DNA of 64,000 nt from Coptis chinensis. Lineage: Eukaryota; Streptophyta; Magnoliopsida; Ranunculales; Ranunculaceae. Location of the stretch: positions 35,586,501 through 35,650,500 of the forward strand of contig CM027383.1 in assembly GCA_015680905.1 (NCBI GenBank), written 5' to 3'. Shown in pieces: positions 1-10,099 of this stretch; position 1 is the stretch's first letter; each line of letters starts with the position of its first letter. The position numbers and the translations under genes are program-made. Under the pieces are notes generated by a model. It did not search any database, was not told the DNA's origin, and worked only from the letters and a program-made list of their open reading frames with translations.

Positions 1-258
1 ACTTCAATAGGCCGTATCTTTGGACTCGAGCTTCGGAATTGGGCCTACTTTATGTCAAAATGACTGACTCGGAACCAGATTTCCAATGGATCTATCCTTT
101 CCCCAATCAGAGCTGTAAAAGTGGACAAAAAGGGCACGGAAGTAATATCCAATAGCTGTGGCCTCTTTAGACTTAATCTAATGGACTTTGGGCTCACTTT
201 AAAGGCCCAAAGTCCCCCTTTTTGGCCTATGCATGAAAATGTAACCCTAACCCTCCTC

Positions 259-267
259 TATATAAAG
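259..267 (+). promoter_or_regulatory. TATA box of the partial LTR
   Basis: TATATAAAG lies about 90 bp upstream of a T/A-rich U5-like stretch. Its position in the LTR matches the TATAAAAA boxes of the LTRs at 10100 and 20628. Confidence 0.6.
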
Positions 268-644
268 AGGGTTAAGGCTAAACACTTTGAATCCTCTTCT
301 AGCTTCCCCTCCTTAGTTAATAATTAGTTAGTTTAGTTTTAATTAGTTTTACTTTCATTAGGGTTAGCATTTGTAGCCACCATTAGAACCAATTCAAATA
401 AAAGCTTGTTTCATTCTCAATTCAATTTCTATAGTATTATGTCTTTATTTTACTGTTTTGATATTGTTCATCCGATGAACTGCGGCTAAAACCTCCATTA
501 GAGGGGGTTTATGATGCCGCGTGAGGATGGTTAACATTTAGTTTCTAATTGTTTTACAAGAACTTCAAGTTGTTCTTCGTGGTTAGTGTCTAGAGATAGA
601 GCTCACAACGTAAAACTAGAGTTTAGAGCTACCATCAAAGAGAT

Positions 645-650
645 TTGTGG
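645..650. repeat. Target-site duplication of element A (pair at 31845-31850)
   Basis: TTGTGG occurs directly outside both ends of the composite element. This supports one insertion event spanning 651-31844. Ty3/gypsy duplications are normally 5 bp; see the findings for two extra bases at the left end. Confidence 0.75.
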
Positions 651-2013
651 TGTGGTAAAGGTAAAAATGATTGTTCTACTCACAAATAAACGATGAAATT
701 CAAACGCAAGTAAAACTAAAACTTTACGAATACTATATTTATCAAAGATTTTTACTCTCGATACTATTGAAATAGAGTTGGAATAGAAGATTCGTTCCAC
801 TCCTAGTTCTTTAACATTCAATATTTTATAATATTGCAAGTCTATCCAAAGTTTAATGAGAGTAATAGTATGGAATTTATACTACGATGGCAATTCAAAT
901 AACAAGATACTAACTATAATGATTCAACTACGAAATGCTACGGAATACTAAGGTTTGAATCTAGATAAAGAATTAGGGGGGATTGAATCCACCTTGAATC
1001 CGACTTAATAAACTAGCATAGATTGTTGTAACCCAATTCTTACGTTATAAACTAGCATAGATTGTTGTAACCCAATTCTTACGTTCTTACGATAAGAATT
1101 GGTCATTCTAATCCCTAATCATTCATGACAATCTCTACCAACTAATGACTAGCATGTGAGGAAGTTCTACCCATTCTCATGGTGAATCAACTCCCTTCTA
1201 GAGTGGAATAGACTCTTACAACGATTCTACACTACACAATCAAGCTTTCACCAAGACTTCATCAACCCCCTCTAATGGAGGTTTAGTCTTGATTCATCAA
1301 ACTATCATTTCCATATGATATTGAATAAGACATAATATAAAGATTATAACTTTACTATATCAATCTACTCAATAATTCAATTCGAAATTAAACAACTAAG
1401 AAATGAATAACAAACAAGAATCGAAATTAGATCTAAGCAATTTTAAATAACAAAATCAAAATTATGAAGAACTAACTATTTTTATTAATCTAATGAAAGA
1501 ATAACAATGATTCAATAATCTAAATTAAAACAAGGTATGAAAACTAATTAAAATTCTCCAAAACTAGATCTAGAAACTATCTCTAATGGTTACCTTCTAC
1601 CTAACCTAAGTGATGCTTAAGAGCTAAGTCTTGTGTGTGGAAATGGAGGAGACCAGATCCACATTTTCGTGCATGGGCTGAGGAGCCATATTTTGGGCCG
1701 GAAAATCGAGCCCAAATCCCAATTTCTTCAGTCCACAAGGCCCTTTTTAGCTGGCTTTAACTTCAACAGACTTTTCGCCAAGATTTACAAAGACTTTTTC
1801 TCCTTGAATCTTGGCCTTTAATCGCAGAACTCCTTAACAACCAACCCTTGCTCCTTTATCTCGCCAAAATGGCACATTTCTGCACATAATTGACTTCAAT
1901 GCCTAAAATACATAAAAGCACGTAATCAGCATTAACTCTTATTTATTACTCGCATAATTGGTCTAAAAGTATTATTGTTAAGGGGTTAAAACTACAGTTT
2001 TGGGCTCTTATCA
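651..2013 (-). repeat. 3' LTR of element A
   Basis: Read on the minus strand, it starts TGATAAGAGCCC at 2013 and ends ...CTTTACCA near 653. It matches the interrupted LTR at 26010-31844 almost throughout. Differences include a 39-bp tandem duplication here and a short AATTAACT insertion in the other copy. No clear TATA box is seen at the place where elements B and C have one. Confidence 0.9.
1008..1085. repeat. 39-bp tandem duplication within the 3' LTR
   Basis: Two adjacent, practically identical 39-bp copies begin at 1008 and 1047. The 5' LTR of the same element has a single copy near 26370, so the duplication arose after insertion, or during the reverse transcription that produced this copy. 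Confidence 0.9.
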
Positions 2014-2027
2014 AACCACCCCCAAAT
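2014..2027 (-). other. Polypurine tract (PPT) of element A
   Basis: Minus strand TATTTGGGGGTGGTTT lies directly against the LTR start TGATAAGAG. It is the primer site for plus-strand DNA synthesis in LTR retrotransposons. Confidence 0.85.
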
Positions 2028-2147
2028 AGCATTTTGGTTGTCCTCAAGCAAATATGAGAAATTAGCATAAGTGACCAAAAATGGAGTTCTAACTACTCTC
2101 GTTTCGCCGAGTGCGATTGCATTGCCCATATGCAACAAGGCCTTAAA

Positions 2148-2168
2148 CCACTATGAATTCCCTAGTGG
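2148..2168. other. Conserved hairpin in the 3' noncoding region (element A copy)
   Basis: CCACTATGAATTCCCTAGTGG is an imperfect inverted repeat. It lies between a block reading GCAACAAGGCCTT and a block reading GTTATAGCCTCGTGAGAG that are shared by all three Athila-type elements. Confidence 0.65.
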
Positions 2169-3571
2169 ACGAGTTATAGCCTCGTGAGAGTTTTCCAGTG
2201 AAGGTACTCACAAACTTCATCTATACTACAACGACTAAGAAATAAAACTATTGTTTTCTTATCTATGCCTCAATTATCTATATATCTCACTAGCAATGGA
2301 TACAGAATAATCAAGTTGAAACCTAAGTTAATATATGCATAATAATCAATCACCTATGAATAAATATATATACAATGAGTAATACTATGAAAAGCACTAG
2401 AAGGTCCATTTATGAAAACTCGGAATAACGTCCTTAAGTAGGTCCTCACATAAATGTCAAGACAAAAACCACTCTGATTTTTCCGCACAAGTTTCACTAC
2501 TCCAGTGTACAATGGGCACACCTTACCTTACAATCTCAATGACATACAAGGAAGCTGGAGTCGATCAAACACATTTGCCACTTACTATCATACTAACCTA
2601 TTCCTAATTGAGCTAGAGGTCTTTATTAGGTGTTGCGGGGATTAGGAGATGGTTTAAGAAGGAAGGAAATGGATATTCAAAAAGGACAAGTCTGAGATAA
2701 TAGAGTCTTCATATTATGTAACTAGAGAAAACCTAATTCCTTTACTTTTGCTTCTACACCTTGTTTCCATCCTTAGCCATATTTTTCTTTTTCTTTGGCT
2801 TTTGACTGCTTTGATTCTATGTTTGGAGTTCTAACTCTTTGTTTTCTTTTCTTTTATTTTTTTTATTTGGATGGAAACTTTCTTTTCTTATTTGAAGCAA
2901 CTAACAAATTCTTGATTTCAAAGGTCTTTCTCTTTTCTATTCTTCATCTCTATTCTCAGACTCATTCAAAGAATGGGTAGGTTGATTTTTTTTTTTTTTT
3001 TTTGTAACAGGGTAAAGGATTTGCTGTTTATGAAAGGCTAAAGAAAGGCTCAGAGGGGCGACTAGCGGAAAATAATTCATAGGTTTGAATTTCTGGCTAT
3101 ATCGATCCAAAGAGGGCCTAAATTATCGCTTAGGATATGGTATAGTGATCAAGCAAGTGGACGTGTGATTTCTCTATCCGGATTTTACTTCTCCCTTGTG
3201 TCATTTCTCAAATGTTTCACTCATATAAGGCTTTAGACTATATTCTCACAGGATTTGTAGAATAAGTACTCTAGCCTAGATTTCAGAAACTTACTACTAA
3301 CAATCGTAGATACTCATGTAACATATTTATAGATAGATGCAAGGATTATTACCTACATATTAACCTAAGTTTCTAAAAATTATTCTAATGCAAAAGCTAC
3401 GTGAGATTTCTAGATTATCAAGGGCCTAGAGAAGGAAAACAATACCAATATTCCTAAGTGTACAACATAAACTTTTTATTAATATTTTTAAATTTTTTGA
3501 ATTTTTAACTAGAAAACAAGTGCATATTATACATATCTATATCCTAACAGATGCCTTAATTACACGAGTTT

Positions 3572-3590
3572 CTATGCCCCCCCCAAACAA
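3572..3590 (-). other. PPT-like G-tract after ORF B (element A)
   Basis: Minus strand TTGTTTGGGGGGGGCATAG follows a TTTGAGGACA box (3602-3611). This is the same arrangement as at the true PPT, but 1.5 kb upstream of it, downstream of ORF B. Confidence 0.6.
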
Positions 3591-3817
3591 AAAACATGTT
3601 TTGTCCTCAAAGTATTTAAATAGAAAGGGTAGAGAAATATCATGGAAACGCGTGAAATTCTGAAATATTTTCAAAACAAGGTTAAAACATACTAATATAG
3701 AAAATAAAAACTGACACAACTGGATATGAGTTCCACCCGTTATGGGGTTAACAAGAATCAAATTGCTTGGGACATAAGCAGACACTAACTGAAATAAAAA
3801 CTAACCTTAACTCCCGT

Positions 3818-4735
3818 TTAAGCGTCATCCTCCTCATCTTCAATAAATAAATGAGGTTCCTTTGCATCTTGCCACGCCATGGTAACTTGCCAAGCCCGTC
3901 GCCGTGTGTCATCAACTTGTGCTAACCTATCGAGTGTTACTATGTCTGATGGGGTGTAAGGAGCAACCAAATGAGGTTGCACCTGCCACCCCGGCCAACT
4001 CATTACTCAAAATGAGCGAACCACCCAATTGGTGGGTCTCATGACTTCAACCCTTTTCCAATCCATGAACTAGGTATAGAATTCAGGTAGACAACTGAGC
4101 ATGATGCGGCAAACCCAAACAGGCATAAGAAGATACTTATGCCTCATGCTTTGGGCTCTCTTAAGACTAGCCACTAATACTCAAGGAATGTCATATTGGC
4201 AACGTCCCTCAGCTAAAGCAAGGAAAACGTTACTAGCGATACTATTTGCAGAGGTAAACTGCCAATCCCCTAAAATATTTATCAAGATGAATAACATGGT
4301 GGTGCCTACATTTAGGGACAGGCTACCAAGGGCTATGTTGTAACGCCCTTGGTTCATTATACGAAATACCCCTCCCCCATAATACTCATGGAAATATGTA
4401 TAGTCATAGAGGTATGCATTATCAGTCATATATCCCCACGTGTGAATAGGATCTGGTATTGGTATTCCCGAAACTAACGCTACCACATACTTATTGAATT
4501 CTAGTGGCGTGTCATCAAGTGTGACGAAGAATTCTTGTTCTCCATCCTGGTTACAATAGAACTTGACATTATTGTAAAAAAATTCAGTAAGCTTAGGTGA
4601 ATACGAGTCGTCTTCACTTACCAGTAGATGCCTCCATCCTAACTACAGGATCCTTTCGCGGAACCAATGTCCATAAGTTTCGCTTCCCAACAAGTGTTCA
4701 AAAGACTGCTCCGGTATCACTATAGGAGAAGTCAT
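3818..4735 (-). pseudogene. ORF B of element A, plant-transposon-protein-like (broken)
   Basis: Read from the ATG at 4735, the frame gives about 305 residues with several stop codons. It matches ORF B of element B over its whole length: PEQSF near the N-terminus, GGGVFRI and ALGSLSLNVGT in the middle, APYTPSD and AWQDAKEPH near the C-terminus, then an acidic tail (EDEEDD). The stop at 3818 is the natural end. I compare it with the 'putative plant transposon protein' family known from Ty3/gypsy elements; its biochemical role is not known. It occupies the env position but shows no signal peptide or membrane segment. Confidence 0.75.
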
Positions 4736-4797
4736 CACGAAACTACTCTCTAGAATAGCTGCAAGGATCCTGGAACAACCCACAAAAAATTGGAATT

Positions 4798-5095
4798 TTT
4801 CCTGCCCACAGGGGTCAGGGCACGGGGTATGCTCAACCTATGCATGGGTAGGGCGCGGGGTGTGCCTTGGTGAAATTCGAGTTCCAGGCACTTGGGTGCA
4901 GGGCACGCTCACTTTTAGTCTTGGTAGGGCGCGGGTCGCGCTCAGGATGAAAACTGGAATTCTAGTGTTTTGGGCGCAGGTCGCGCTCAGGTATGTGCTT
5001 GGTAGGGGGTGGTCAGCTCAAGAAAAATTCGACTAATGCTGCTTAGAGCAGGTGGCGCTCCATCACATGCGCCCCGCTCGAGGTGTCTTGAAATA
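4798..5095. repeat. GC-rich degenerate repeat upstream of ORF B (element A)
   Basis: About seven degenerate units built around GGGCGCGGGTCGCGCTCAGG lie in an otherwise AT-rich element, spaced by CTGGAATTC-like linkers. The same repeat is present at 25600-25880 in the leader upstream of gag. A shorter version, in the opposite orientation relative to the window, lies at 17715-17800 in element B. Confidence 0.75.
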
Positions 5096-5190
5096 TGGAA
5101 GTGAGAAGGAAAAAGAATGAAAAGTTGGGAGTGAAAAGTGAGAGATGAATGTGAGGTGTAGTGTGGATTGTGAGTGTAGAATGAAGGAAG

Positions 5191-5198
5191 TTTATATA
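5191..5198 (-). promoter_or_regulatory. Internal TATA box upstream of ORF B (element A)
   Basis: Minus strand TATATAAA lies about 455 bp upstream of the ORF B start codon. It is followed by a C/A/T-rich stretch with CACTCACAA, as in the equivalent place of element B (17536). Confidence 0.6.
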
Positions 5199-5488
5199 GG
5201 TTTTAGGTTTCCAAAATGAATCGGGAAGTTGCCAAAAGCTTTAAGGCAATTTTCGGAAACAAAAAATTTCCAAAACCCAAAACGGAAACAACCCATATTC
5301 TTGATTCTAAAACAAACCTAATTTCTTATAGATTGAATTTAGAATAGTAACATCTAAATTCTTTTTGATTTCATCCTACCACAACATCTAATTATAGGTA
5401 TGCCCATATCGGCAATATTCTCAACCATCACTCCAAAACAACTTCTAAAATGGAGGAGCATATAACAAATCATGCTAGAGTAAATAAT

Positions 5489-5503
5489 ACCACTCCTAAA
5501 CAA
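5489..5503 (-). other. Decayed PPT-like tract after ORF A (element A)
   Basis: Minus strand TTGTTTAGGAGTGGT follows a CCCACCTTCCC block. Element B has the intact form (TTGTTTGGGGGTGGT at 17232) after the same block, so this is a mutated copy of the same tract. Confidence 0.5.
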
Positions 5504-5630
5504 TTCGGGAAGGTGGGATTAACAATAAAAACAATGCACAATTCGAAAAGAACTATATTATATTAAAAATTGAACTTCAAATAAAATTACTACCGAATAC
5601 AAATCTAACAACTGAATTCAAAAAAACAAC

Positions 5631-6790
5631 TTAACATCCGAACGAAATAAACACAAATACAAAACAATGCCAACTTATAATATCCCTAAACCACGCGCTA
5701 CTGGTAGAGGATGGAGCATGAGATGAGGATGGGAATTGAGCTCTCGATGGGCCAGAGCCATCCTTCCTGCGGCGACGACGCTCGTGCCTCACAGACGCCT
5801 CCTCATAAGAAGAACCCCCGTTGGGTGGGAAGCATGCAAGCATATCTTCTCGGAACTTGCGTTGTGCGTCCATCTCGCCCTTCATCTCCTCCTAACGCTC
5901 ATCTTCACGCTGGGCATGAGTCTCAAAGTTATGATGCATGGTAGCCTGTTAAGTCCGGAGATCTTTGCAAATAGTATTGAGGGAACGCATGCCACGATGG
6001 AGCACCGACATGCGTTTTGCATCCGACCGACACCTCTCCAAGGCATCGACATCAAGACATGTCGTGTCCTCCTCATCCTCCTCAACTACCCTCTCTTCAG
6101 ACAACCTCCATGTCTTTTGGATACACTCCATATAAATAGTAGGATTTCTGTGCTCTTTCAGCCAAATCCTATTAGACGTCGGAGTCGCTCTCAAGGCCAT
6201 CATGATCTTCGTTATCAAAATAGGGAGAGCTGCAATACTCTTCCCAACTCCCCTAATCATATTACTCAAAAACTCCAAAATACAGAATTCATACTTCTGC
6301 TCCTGGAGTATCCATAGAACGTGAAGGCAGTTCAGACTGATGTCACTGACCTTCTCCTTCCCGATGACATTCCTACCAATCCACTGAGCTACAGCCAGCT
6401 GGTTGGTTCTCAAAGACGACTGGCGAACACAATGCGAGCTCGCATTGTAGTTCCCTTCCAAAACAGTCGCATTCATCAAAGGCTTGATCCCAGTAAATTG
6501 GGCTTCCTGTAATGTGGCATCGAGATGGCATCTAGGCGGAATGCCTAAAATCTCAGCCAACAACCCAGTAGATACTTCTCTCCTCCTCCTGGCCACCTTA
6601 ACAAAAATTCTATTCCCATCCAACTCCCTCGTCCTATAAAACTGTCAGACCAAATCTTCGTGGTTAAAATCGTCTGTCGAATACCACAAACCACTCCAAT
6701 CTCTCCTAACCATCTCACACCGTGAAAACGGTAGCGAAGTGGTCGAATCAGAACGCTTGCTCCAAAGAAAATCCTTCGTCTTTGAGCCAT
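5631..6790 (-). pseudogene. ORF A of element A, plant-transposon-protein-like (broken)
   Basis: The start at 6790 reads MAQRRRIF and matches the start of ORF A in element B (16401). An early frameshift moves the reading into the frame 6623-5949, and one stop at 5949 separates this from the in-frame tail at 5885-5631. Recognisable parts in order are an N-terminal LWYSTDDFNHEDLV-like block, the central part missing from element B, an acidic stretch (VVEEDEEDTTCLD), and a basic tail with RHERRRRRKDGSGPS. This tail matches element B's RHERRRRRTNGAGPS. It is probably related to ORF B, and the function is unknown. Confidence 0.65.
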
Positions 6791-6999
6791 TGAGATTTTG
6801 GAACGATTTGGGGGTTTAAATGGAATGTGGGGATGGACTTTGAGATTCCCTCACTAACAAAACAATGGTGGTGATGGGGCAGTTCAAATTTCTTGGATTT
6901 TTTGTGGTTTTCGGTGGTTTAAATTGTATGAAATTGGTGTGGGAGAGGTTTGGAGAAGATTTGAAATTGATTTGAACTTTTGGCGTGGGTGTATTTAGG

Positions 7000-7003
<4 letters not shown>

Positions 7004-7038
<35 letters not shown>
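7004..7038. repeat. TA dinucleotide microsatellite
   Basis: About 17 uninterrupted TA units lie in the spacer between integrase and ORF A of element A. Confidence 0.95.
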
Positions 7039-7041
<3 letters not shown>

Positions 7042-7463
7042 GGTTAGGGTTTAAAGCTTGTTAATGGCGGTGGTAGAAAATGGAAATTGCGAACTGTTGG
7101 TTTGAAGGAAAGGGACGCACGTGCACGCGAGATTGGGCCCAAGCCCAATTTGATTTTTCGATTTTTGTCGATTTTCGCGCAACTTCAAGCTAAAATTGCT
7201 GCTACGTTACCGGTCCGATTTTTGCAAATGAGCTATGAAAATAATCAGGAGAGAATTTCCCATCCAAATTATCCATAAAACACTCTATTCCGACTGTGGA
7301 TGACATATAAGAAGATGGAAAATGCCTCAAAGTGCGTGCATGATGTAAGTTATGCGAACGAATGAACTCTAATTTCATAGATAATGTCAATCCGAATCGA
7401 AATACGATTAAACAGCCTAAACAACACAAATGGAAAGTTAAACAATCCAGGACGGAAACCGAA

Positions 7464-7482
7464 CACCCCACCCCCAAACAAA
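7464..7482 (-). other. PPT-like G-tract after pol (element A)
   Basis: Minus strand TTGTTTGGGGGTGGGGTG lies 340 bp after the pol stop codon. Element B has the same tract in the same place (15766-15784). Confidence 0.65.
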
Positions 7483-7824
7483 TTTTGGCAATGAAGTTTG
7501 AAAATTTGTTTTAAAAGTGGGTCTTTTAAAGTCAGATTCCCGAGACTTCCTAAATTACTATGTTTATGATTTTAACAATTTTTATTTTTTTATGAAAAAT
7601 ATTTAATATAAGAAAAACAAGAAAGCAATAAAAGCATAATTCACACTATAGAGGAACATGACTCAAAATCCGAGAAAACATGCAAGAGTGGAAAATGTGA
7701 ATTATGTTTAACGTGGACTTAGGATCTGGTACTTACAGCCACACACTCCATAGGGAGGGCCAGGTTACCAAAATGGTGCACTTACCAATATATGGAAATG
7801 AAAGGAAGTATACCAACGAAAAGG

Positions 7825-9522
7825 TCAGTCCTCATAGATAGGGTCCTGTAAAAAGACTTCCTCTACATCAGGGGACAAAAGCTCGTGGAAATGTTTCAAC
7901 CGTTGGCCATTGACTTGAAAGGTATTGTTGTCCTTGGGATTTACCAAGGTGATTGCCTCGTGATGGGTGACTTCAGTAACCAGAAAAGGACCAGACCAAC
8001 GGGTTTTTAATTTGCCTGGAAAAATATGTAGACGGGAGTTGTAAAGCAAGACCTTTTGACCTACCACAAACTCTTTGCGCAAGATTTGCTTATCATGAAC
8101 ACATTTCATGTTAGCTTTATAATCCTTCACGAGATCATAAGAATCGCTACGGATTTCTTCAAGCTCATTCAATTGCAACTTGCGCTTGACACCCGCCTCA
8201 TCAAAATTGAAGTTAAGGTTTTTTATAGCCCACATAGCGCGGTGCTCCAATTTAACAGGCAAATGACATGATTTCCTAAATACAAGTCTAAAGGGAGACA
8301 TACCTATAGGAGTTTTGAAAGCAGTCCTATATGCCCATAAGGCATCAGATAGATGCTTCGACCAATTTTTCCTATCAGGATTTACAGTTGTTTCTAAGAT
8401 CTTTTTGATTTTCCTATTAGAAACTTCGACTTGTCCGCTAGTTTGTGGATGATACAGAGTTACTACCTTATGTATAACTCCATACTTTTTCAAGAGAGAT
8501 GCAACAATTCTGTTGCAAAAATGTGTTCCACCATCACTAATAATGGCTTTGGGAATGCCAAATCGATAGAAAATATACTCTTTAACAAAAAATACAACTG
8601 TCTTATGGTCATTGCTACGGCAAGCCATGACATCTATCCATTTAGACATGTAGTCCACGATAACTAGAATATAAATGAAACCGTGGGAAACATGAAAAGG
8701 ACTCATGAAATCAATGCCCCATACGTCAAAAACTTCTACCACCATGATTGGATTTAATGGCATCATATTACGCTTAGTGATTAGCTCAAATTGTTGGCAA
8801 CGAACACACATCTTACAATGCACTTGGGCATCTTTAAAAATAGTAGGCCAATAAAGCCCACATTGAAGAATTTTAGCAGCTGTTTTCATACCACTAAAAT
8901 GGCCACCACACTCTTTGTCATGGCAGAATGAGAGAACCTCATTGTATTCCCATTGGGGAATACAACGACGAATAATCTTATCCGTGCAATACTTGAAAAG
9001 GTAGGGCTCATCCCAGTAGTATAGCTTAACTCTGGCCAAGAACTTCTTACATTCATTTCTTGACCAATCATAAGGAATAACATCAGACGCTAAATAATTC
9101 ATAATGTCAGCATACCATGGTGCTGAAAAAATAGCATACAGATGCTCATCAGGAAAAGAGTCCGGTATGGACTCAGAATCACTATCATCGTCGTTTGTAA
9201 GTCTAGATAAGTGGTCGGCAACTATGTTTTCAACCCCTATTTTGTCCTTTATTTCTAATGTGAACTCTTGTAGGAGAAGAATCCATCGGATTAATCTCTG
9301 CTTAGCATCCTTCTTTGCAAGAAGGTACCTAAGGGTTGCATGGTCCGTGTAAACTAGAGTCTTAGATTCAACCAAATAAAGACGAAACTTATCTAAAGCA
9401 TAAACGACAGCTAAGAATTCTTTTTCAGTAGTTGTATAATTCCTTTGAGCATCGTTTAAAGTTTTACTAGCATAATAAATAACAGTGGATTTATTATCTA
9501 GTTTCTCATCCCCAAGAGACAA
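7825..9522 (-). CDS. Pol of element A: RNase H and integrase part
   Basis: The 565 open codons begin just after one in-frame TAG. RNase H comes first, with [13 protein letters not shown] and [17 protein letters not shown]. The integrase then has the zinc-binding HHCC part (HDKECGGHF ... CVRCQQ) and the DDE core: WGIDFMSPF, then [10 protein letters not shown], then the conserved E in [15 protein letters not shown]-terminal tail follows, ending near the stop at 7825. RNase H removes genomic RNA during reverse transcription, and integrase inserts the cDNA into chromosomes. No catalytic residue looks lost. It would be read as part of a gag-pol polyprotein, not from its own start. Confidence 0.9.
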   Translation of the reverse strand: MSLGDEKLDNKSTVIYYASKTLNDAQRNYTTTEKEFLAVVYALDKFRLYLVESKTLVYTDHATLRYLLAKKDAKQRLIRWILLLQEFTLEIKDKIGVENIVADHLSRLTNDDDSDSESIPDSFPDEHLYAIFSAPWYADIMNYLASDVIPYDWSRNECKKFLARVKLYYWDEPYLFKYCTDKIIRRCIPQWEYNEVLSFCHDKECGGHFSGMKTAAKILQCGLYWPTIFKDAQVHCKMCVRCQQFELITKRNMMPLNPIMVVEVFDVWGIDFMSPFHVSHGFIYILVIVDYMSKWIDVMACRSNDHKTVVFFVKEYIFYRFGIPKAIISDGGTHFCNRIVASLLKKYGVIHKVVTLYHPQTSGQVEVSNRKIKKILETTVNPDRKNWSKHLSDALWAYRTAFKTPIGMSPFRLVFRKSCHLPVKLEHRAMWAIKNLNFNFDEAGVKRKLQLNELEEIRSDSYDLVKDYKANMKCVHDKQILRKEFVVGQKVLLYNSRLHIFPGKLKTRWSGPFLVTEVTHHEAITLVNPKDNNTFQVNGQRLKHFHELLSPDVEEVFLQDPIYED

Positions 9523-9525
9523 AGA

Positions 9526-10099
9526 CTAAATATAATCACTAGCATCACACATGAGTTCAAAAGGTTTAGACCAATTGGGAGGCTGTATAATGGGTGTAGA
9601 AGTTAAGGTGGCTTTTAAAGTTTCCAAAGCCTGTTTACAGTTAAAAATAAAATAAAAAATGGCATCCTTTAAAAGCAGATTAGTTAACGACCTAGCTATT
9701 TTCGAAAAATCTTTGATAAAACATCTATAAAAACCTACATGGCCTAGAAAGGCTCTAATATCACAGACAATCCGTGGTATAGATAGAGTCGCTATCTTAT
9801 CTAGTTTGGCCTTATCTACTTCGATGTTATCACTAGATACGATGTGACCTAGTATTATGCCTTTTTTCACCATGAAATGACATTTTTCCCAATTTAAAAC
9901 GAGACTCTTCTCTTCACATCGTGTCAAAACTTTAGACAGGTTAAACATGCATTCAGTGAAAGAGTCTCCATAGATAGAAAAATCATCCATGAATACTTCC
10001 ATGAAACGCTCTACCATGTCATTAAATATATGAAGCATACACCGCTGGAAAGTACCAGGAGCATTACAAAGGCTAAAAGGCATCCGTTTATAGGCGTAT
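9526..10099 (-). pseudogene. Pol of element A: reverse transcriptase, C-terminal half
   Basis: RT motifs are clear: RMPFSLCNAPGTFQ, the catalytic FMDDFSIYG (the xxDD box), FLGHVGFYRCFIKDFS, and the start of the linked RNase H (FELMCDASDY). A TAG at 9526-9528 interrupts the frame shortly after. The N-terminal half lies at 22176-22696, because element B was inserted in between. The reading frame agrees on the two sides once the insertion and one duplication copy (12,076 bp) are discounted. Confidence 0.9.
10095..10099. repeat. Target-site duplication CGTAT of element B (pair at 22171-22175)
   Basis: Identical CGTAT pentamers flank the TG...CA ends of element B. Both copies lie within the RT gene of element A. 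The 5-bp length is as expected for Ty3/gypsy. Confidence 0.95.

Larger units (their letters stand above)
1..650 (+). repeat. Partial LTR of an old Athila-like retrotransposon
   Basis: This stretch resembles the LTRs at 10100 and 20628: the same order of blocks is seen, for example TTTGGACTC, then GGGCCTAC, then TTATGTCAAAA, and later CTCCATTAGAGGGGG. It has its own TATA box and runs off the left edge of the window. At 650 it is broken by insertion of the 31-kb composite element; flanking sequence resumes at 31845 and, after another insertion, at 34470. No coding capacity is seen. The family assignment rests on similarity to the neighbouring LTRs. Confidence 0.7.
2028..3817 (-). other. Long 3' noncoding region of element A
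   Basis: There is no gene in this 1.8 kb. It aligns by eye with 18811-20611 in element B and 47969-49800 in element C. Shared blocks include GGCTATATCGATCCAA (about 3097), a stretch around 2100-2250 with a hairpin, and TTGAGGACA next to each G-tract. A variable block with long T-runs (about 2780-3010) separates the conserved parts. The role is unknown; packaging, RNA stability or priming are possibilities. Confidence 0.7.
6830..7824 (-). other. Spacer between integrase and ORF A (element A)
   Basis: No gene is seen. The spacer contains a TA microsatellite (7004-7038), a PPT-like tract (7464-7482) and stretches that match 15401-16400 of element B, for example the AAGTGGGTCTTTTAAAGTCAGATTCC region near 7515. 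Confidence 0.6.

Noticed and set aside
121..327. Open frame of 68 codons in the partial LTR
   Set aside because: It overlaps the TATA box and U3/R part of an LTR and has no counterpart in the other LTRs.
3818..6790. Retroviral-type envelope gene
   Set aside because: ORF A and ORF B are in the env position, but have no signal peptide, no clear membrane anchor and similarity to plant-transposon proteins instead.
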